A DNA stretch of 5,463 nucleotides from Candidatus Aminicenantota bacterium. Lineage in GTDB: Bacteria; Acidobacteriota; Aminicenantia; UBA2199. Where the stretch lies: contig CP070627.1 in assembly GCA_020355945.1 (NCBI GenBank), positions 2,085,563 through 2,091,025 of the forward strand. The letters run 5' to 3'. Both the position numbers and the translations under genes were made by a program. The stretch's first letter is position 1; each line of letters starts with the position of its first letter. The notes below the pieces were generated by a model. The model made no database searches and was not told the DNA's origin. It saw nothing but the letters and a program-made list of their open reading frames with translations. Of this stretch, positions 5,292-5,463 are shown piece by piece.

Positions 5292-5463
5292 TGAACTGAG
5301 TTCATATACTATTCACTGAATTCACATCTAGTTCATAATCGCTGGAGCACCTTATAACAATTATGGTAACTATTCAGTTTTTGGAAGTAAAATGCAGTTC
5401 ATGATCGAATGAGCCTCAGGGAGGTGGCCGAAGGACACCGTACGGGCGAATGAGACATGAACT
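5292..5463. repeat. Cluster of AGTTCA half-sites
   Basis: AGTTCA lies on the plus strand at 5299, 5330 and 5396 and inverted as TGAACT at 5292 and 5458. The first pair forms a perfect 13-base palindrome, TGAACT-G-AGTTCA (5292-5304), and TGAATTCA follows at 5317-5324. The copies at 5330 and 5396 share a longer consensus, AGTTCATRATCG followed by GAGC. Five copies of a hexamer in 172 bases is far above chance. The likely reading is a regulator-binding region or the edge of a repeat element continuing to the right. Confidence 0.5.
5396..5463. other. 68-base dyad structure at the window edge
   Basis: AGTTCATG (5396-5403) and CATGAACT (5456-5463) form a perfect 8-bp outer stem. Inside is a hairpin GGTG-G-CC / GG-A-CACC with a GAA loop (5423-5439), a palindrome CCGTACGG (5438-5445), and the octamer CGAATGAG twice (5406-5413 and 5447-5454), flanking the hairpin. 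The stretch is more G+C-rich than the DNA to its left, as a structured RNA or element end might be. I do not recognise an RNA family. The right arm ends on the last base of the window, so the true extent is unknown. Confidence 0.4.

Larger units (their letters stand above)
5120..5463. other. 344-bp gene-free, repeat-rich stretch upstream of the ATPase
   Basis: No protein gene is supported here; the open frames are only a few codons long or are by-products of the repeats. From left to right it holds the ATPase promoter and phased repeats (5126-5208), the GGGAAAC mini-repeat, about 50 bases with nothing I can assign (5242-5291), the AGTTCA cluster, and the terminal dyad structure. Confidence 0.7.

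Noticed and set aside
5409..5453. Short plus-strand peptide frame MSLREVAEGHRTGE
   Set aside because: Fourteen codons with no ribosome site, overlapping a dyad structure that better explains the sequence.

Overview
The window is bacterial chromosome with three protein genes, one cut by the left edge, and two sizeable gene-free stretches. There is no rRNA, tRNA, CRISPR array or complete insertion sequence. Gene density, a strong Shine-Dalgarno site, sigma70-like promoter elements and a signal peptide all fit a bacterium. The families present (COG1237-type metallo-hydrolase, secreted Abhydrolase_10-type hydrolase, DUF4143 ATPase) are common in environmental bacteria. An uncultured anaerobe is a reasonable guess, but the sequence does not let me name a phylum.

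Layout. Bases 1-665 (+) hold the 3' part of an MBL-fold hydrolase related to the dihydropterin ribofuranosyl-aminobenzene phosphate synthase-like group. It converges, across a 79-base gap, on a large leftward gene (745-3165, -) for an exported alpha/beta hydrolase with an extra DUF3471-like C-terminal domain. Bases 3166-3766 carry no convincing gene. They hold the hydrolase leader (strong SD, a perfect 10-bp tandem repeat with nested dyads, a separate hairpin) and a roughly 380-bp segment bounded by a 10-bp inverted repeat that may be a decayed insertion. Bases 3767-5119 (-) encode an intact AAA/DUF4143 ATPase. Bases 5120-5463 are non-coding and repeat-rich: three copies of a 14-bp motif spaced exactly 33 bp apart upstream of the ATPase, a GGGAAAC mini-repeat, and a cluster of AGTTCA half-sites ending in a dyad that closes on the last base.

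The genes do not form one pathway. The metallo-hydrolase and alpha/beta hydrolase are convergent. The ATPase is on the same strand as the alpha/beta hydrolase but 601 bases upstream, so each is probably transcribed alone. The most interesting signal is the ATPase control region. The repeat copy nearest the gene supplies an extended -10 element, a TTGAAA -35 lies 17 bp upstream of it, and the -10 ends six bases before the ATG. No SD is present, so the message is predicted to be leaderless, and the 33-bp phased repeats look like a cooperative operator array. The alpha/beta hydrolase coding region is visibly richer in G+C than the genes on either side, which hints at separate histories.
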